Below, piece after piece: positions 63,260 through 64,000 of a stretch of 64,000 bases of DNA. The notes beneath the pieces were generated by a model, which saw only the letters and a list, made by a program, of their open reading frames with translations, was not told the DNA's origin and ran no database searches. Numbering within the stretch: the stretch's first letter is position 1; each line of letters opens with the position of its first letter. Origin of the DNA: Roseivivax sp. GX 12232 (GTDB taxonomy: Bacteria > Pseudomonadota > Alphaproteobacteria > Rhodobacterales > Rhodobacteraceae); assembly GCF_021272185.1 (NCBI RefSeq), contig NZ_JAJSEC010000003.1:1-64000 (forward strand), read 5' to 3'. The position numbers and the translations under genes were made by a program.

Positions 63260-64000
63260 ATGGCAGACGGATACGATTTCATCATCATCGGCGGCGGCAG
63301 CGCGGGCTGCGTGCTGGCCGCAAGGCTCTCCGAGGACCCCGCCGCGCGGGTCCTGCTGCTCGAGGCGGGCGGGCGCGACCGGCATCCCTTCTACCACCTG
63401 CCCGTGGGCTTCGCGAAGATGACCAAGGGCATCGGCAGCTGGGGCTGGAGCAGCGTGCCGCAGCGCCACATGCAGGACCGGGTCTTCCGCTACACCCAGG
63501 CCAAGGTGATCGGCGGCGGCTCCTCGATCAATGCGCAGATCTACACCCGCGGCAACCCGCTCGATTACGACGAATGGCGCCAGAAGGGCTGCACCGGCTG
63601 GGGCTATGACGACGTCTTGCCCTATTTCCGCAAGGCCGAGGACAACGACAGTTTCGACGACCGCTACCACGGGCGCGGCGGCCCGCTGGGGGTCTCGCAG
63701 CCGCGCGCGCCGCTGCCGGTCTGCCAGGCCTATTTCGAGGCCGCCGCCGAGCTCGGCATCCCGCGCAACCACGACCTGACCGGCGCCAGCCAGGACGGCG
63801 TGGGCTTCTACCAGCTCACCCAGCGCGACGCGCGGCGCTCCTCGGCGGCAATGGCCTATCTCGCGCCGAACCGCGACCGGCCCAATCTGACCGTGCGGAC
63901 CGGCGCGCAGGTGCGGCGGATCACCGTCACCCAGGGCCGCGCCCGGGGCGTCGAGATGATCGACGGCAGCCGCATCACCGCCGCGGCCGAGGTGATCCTG
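63260..64000 (+). CDS. GMC family oxidoreductase, choline-dehydrogenase-like, cut by the window edge
   Basis: The first 247 residues of a second GMC flavoenzyme. The FAD motif is FIIIGGGSAGCVLAARLSED (about 7-26), followed by LLEAGGRDRHPFYHLPVGF and the GMC signature GGGSSINAQIYTRGNPLDYD. It is closer to choline/alcohol dehydrogenases (the AlkJ/BetA branch) than the first GMC protein. It starts nine bases after the SDR stop and continues beyond position 64000, so the catalytic His/Asn region is not visible. The operon therefore extends further. Confidence 0.9.
   Translation, partial: MADGYDFIIIGGGSAGCVLAARLSEDPAARVLLLEAGGRDRHPFYHLPVGFAKMTKGIGSWGWSSVPQRHMQDRVFRYTQAKVIGGGSSINAQIYTRGNPLDYDEWRQKGCTGWGYDDVLPYFRKAEDNDSFDDRYHGRGGPLGVSQPRAPLPVCQAYFEAAAELGIPRNHDLTGASQDGVGFYQLTQRDARRSSAAMAYLAPNRDRPNLTVRTGAQVRRITVTQGRARGVEMIDGSRITAAAEVIL

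Overview
The window is very GC-rich and carries gene arrangements typical of alphaproteobacteria of the family Rhodobacteraceae (Roseobacter-type): the overlapping hisS-hisZ-hisG trio, a DUF1489 gene, a coenzyme-B12-dependent ribonucleotide reductase (nrdJ), an orphan choline-binding protein (choX) and many organic-acid catabolic operons. No rRNA, tRNA or CRISPR array was seen. The genus cannot be fixed from the sequence alone.

Layout. 0.5-10.5 kb is a core-like block: slyX, hisS-hisZ-hisG, choX behind an 18-bp palindrome, a methyltransferase-yghU pair, DUF1489 and nrdJ. 10.5-16 kb is an accessory zone: two small unknown genes, a CIA30-like gene and a zinc-hook AAA ATPase (AAA_13, RloC/PrrC-like) broken by one extra T in a T6 tract, followed by about 0.5 kb of non-coding DNA. 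16-25 kb is an AraC-regulated catabolic operon: a three-subunit molybdenum hydroxylase whose large subunit is fused to a CoxG-like domain, an acyl-CoA ligase, a crotonase-family enzyme and a BenE-type transporter. Its order matches the 2-furoate pathway (hmfABCDE), which ends in 2-oxoglutarate. 26-37.5 kb is a minus-strand operon: an IclR regulator, a fused hydantoinase/oxoprolinase, a complete dipeptide-type ABC transporter and an aspartate ammonia-lyase.

38.8-44.7 kb holds a Tn7-like transposition module (TnsA, TnsB, TnsC, TniQ). About 140 bp after tniQ lie three spaced boxes; read inward, the outermost begins TGTCCATTCTCC, as expected for one Tn7-type end. Because this end abuts tniQ, any cargo must lie to the left, on the tnsA side. 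Two diverged ~170-bp direct repeats (10.57 and 44.75 kb) bracket the whole 34-kb accessory stretch.

45-51.6 kb is a malonate module: GntR regulator, malonyl-CoA decarboxylase, malonyl-CoA synthetase, an amidase (possibly malonamidase) and an AtoE-type transporter. From 51.8 kb to the window edge runs one tight, co-directional set of eleven genes: Gfo/Idh oxidoreductase, CoA-transferase, crotonase, aldehyde dehydrogenase, a four-gene sugar-type ABC transporter, two GMC flavoenzymes and an SDR. It reads as uptake of a polyol- or sugar-like compound, oxidation through aldehyde to acid, and processing as a CoA thioester. I do not recognise this combination as a described pathway, and it is the best candidate here for an undescribed system.
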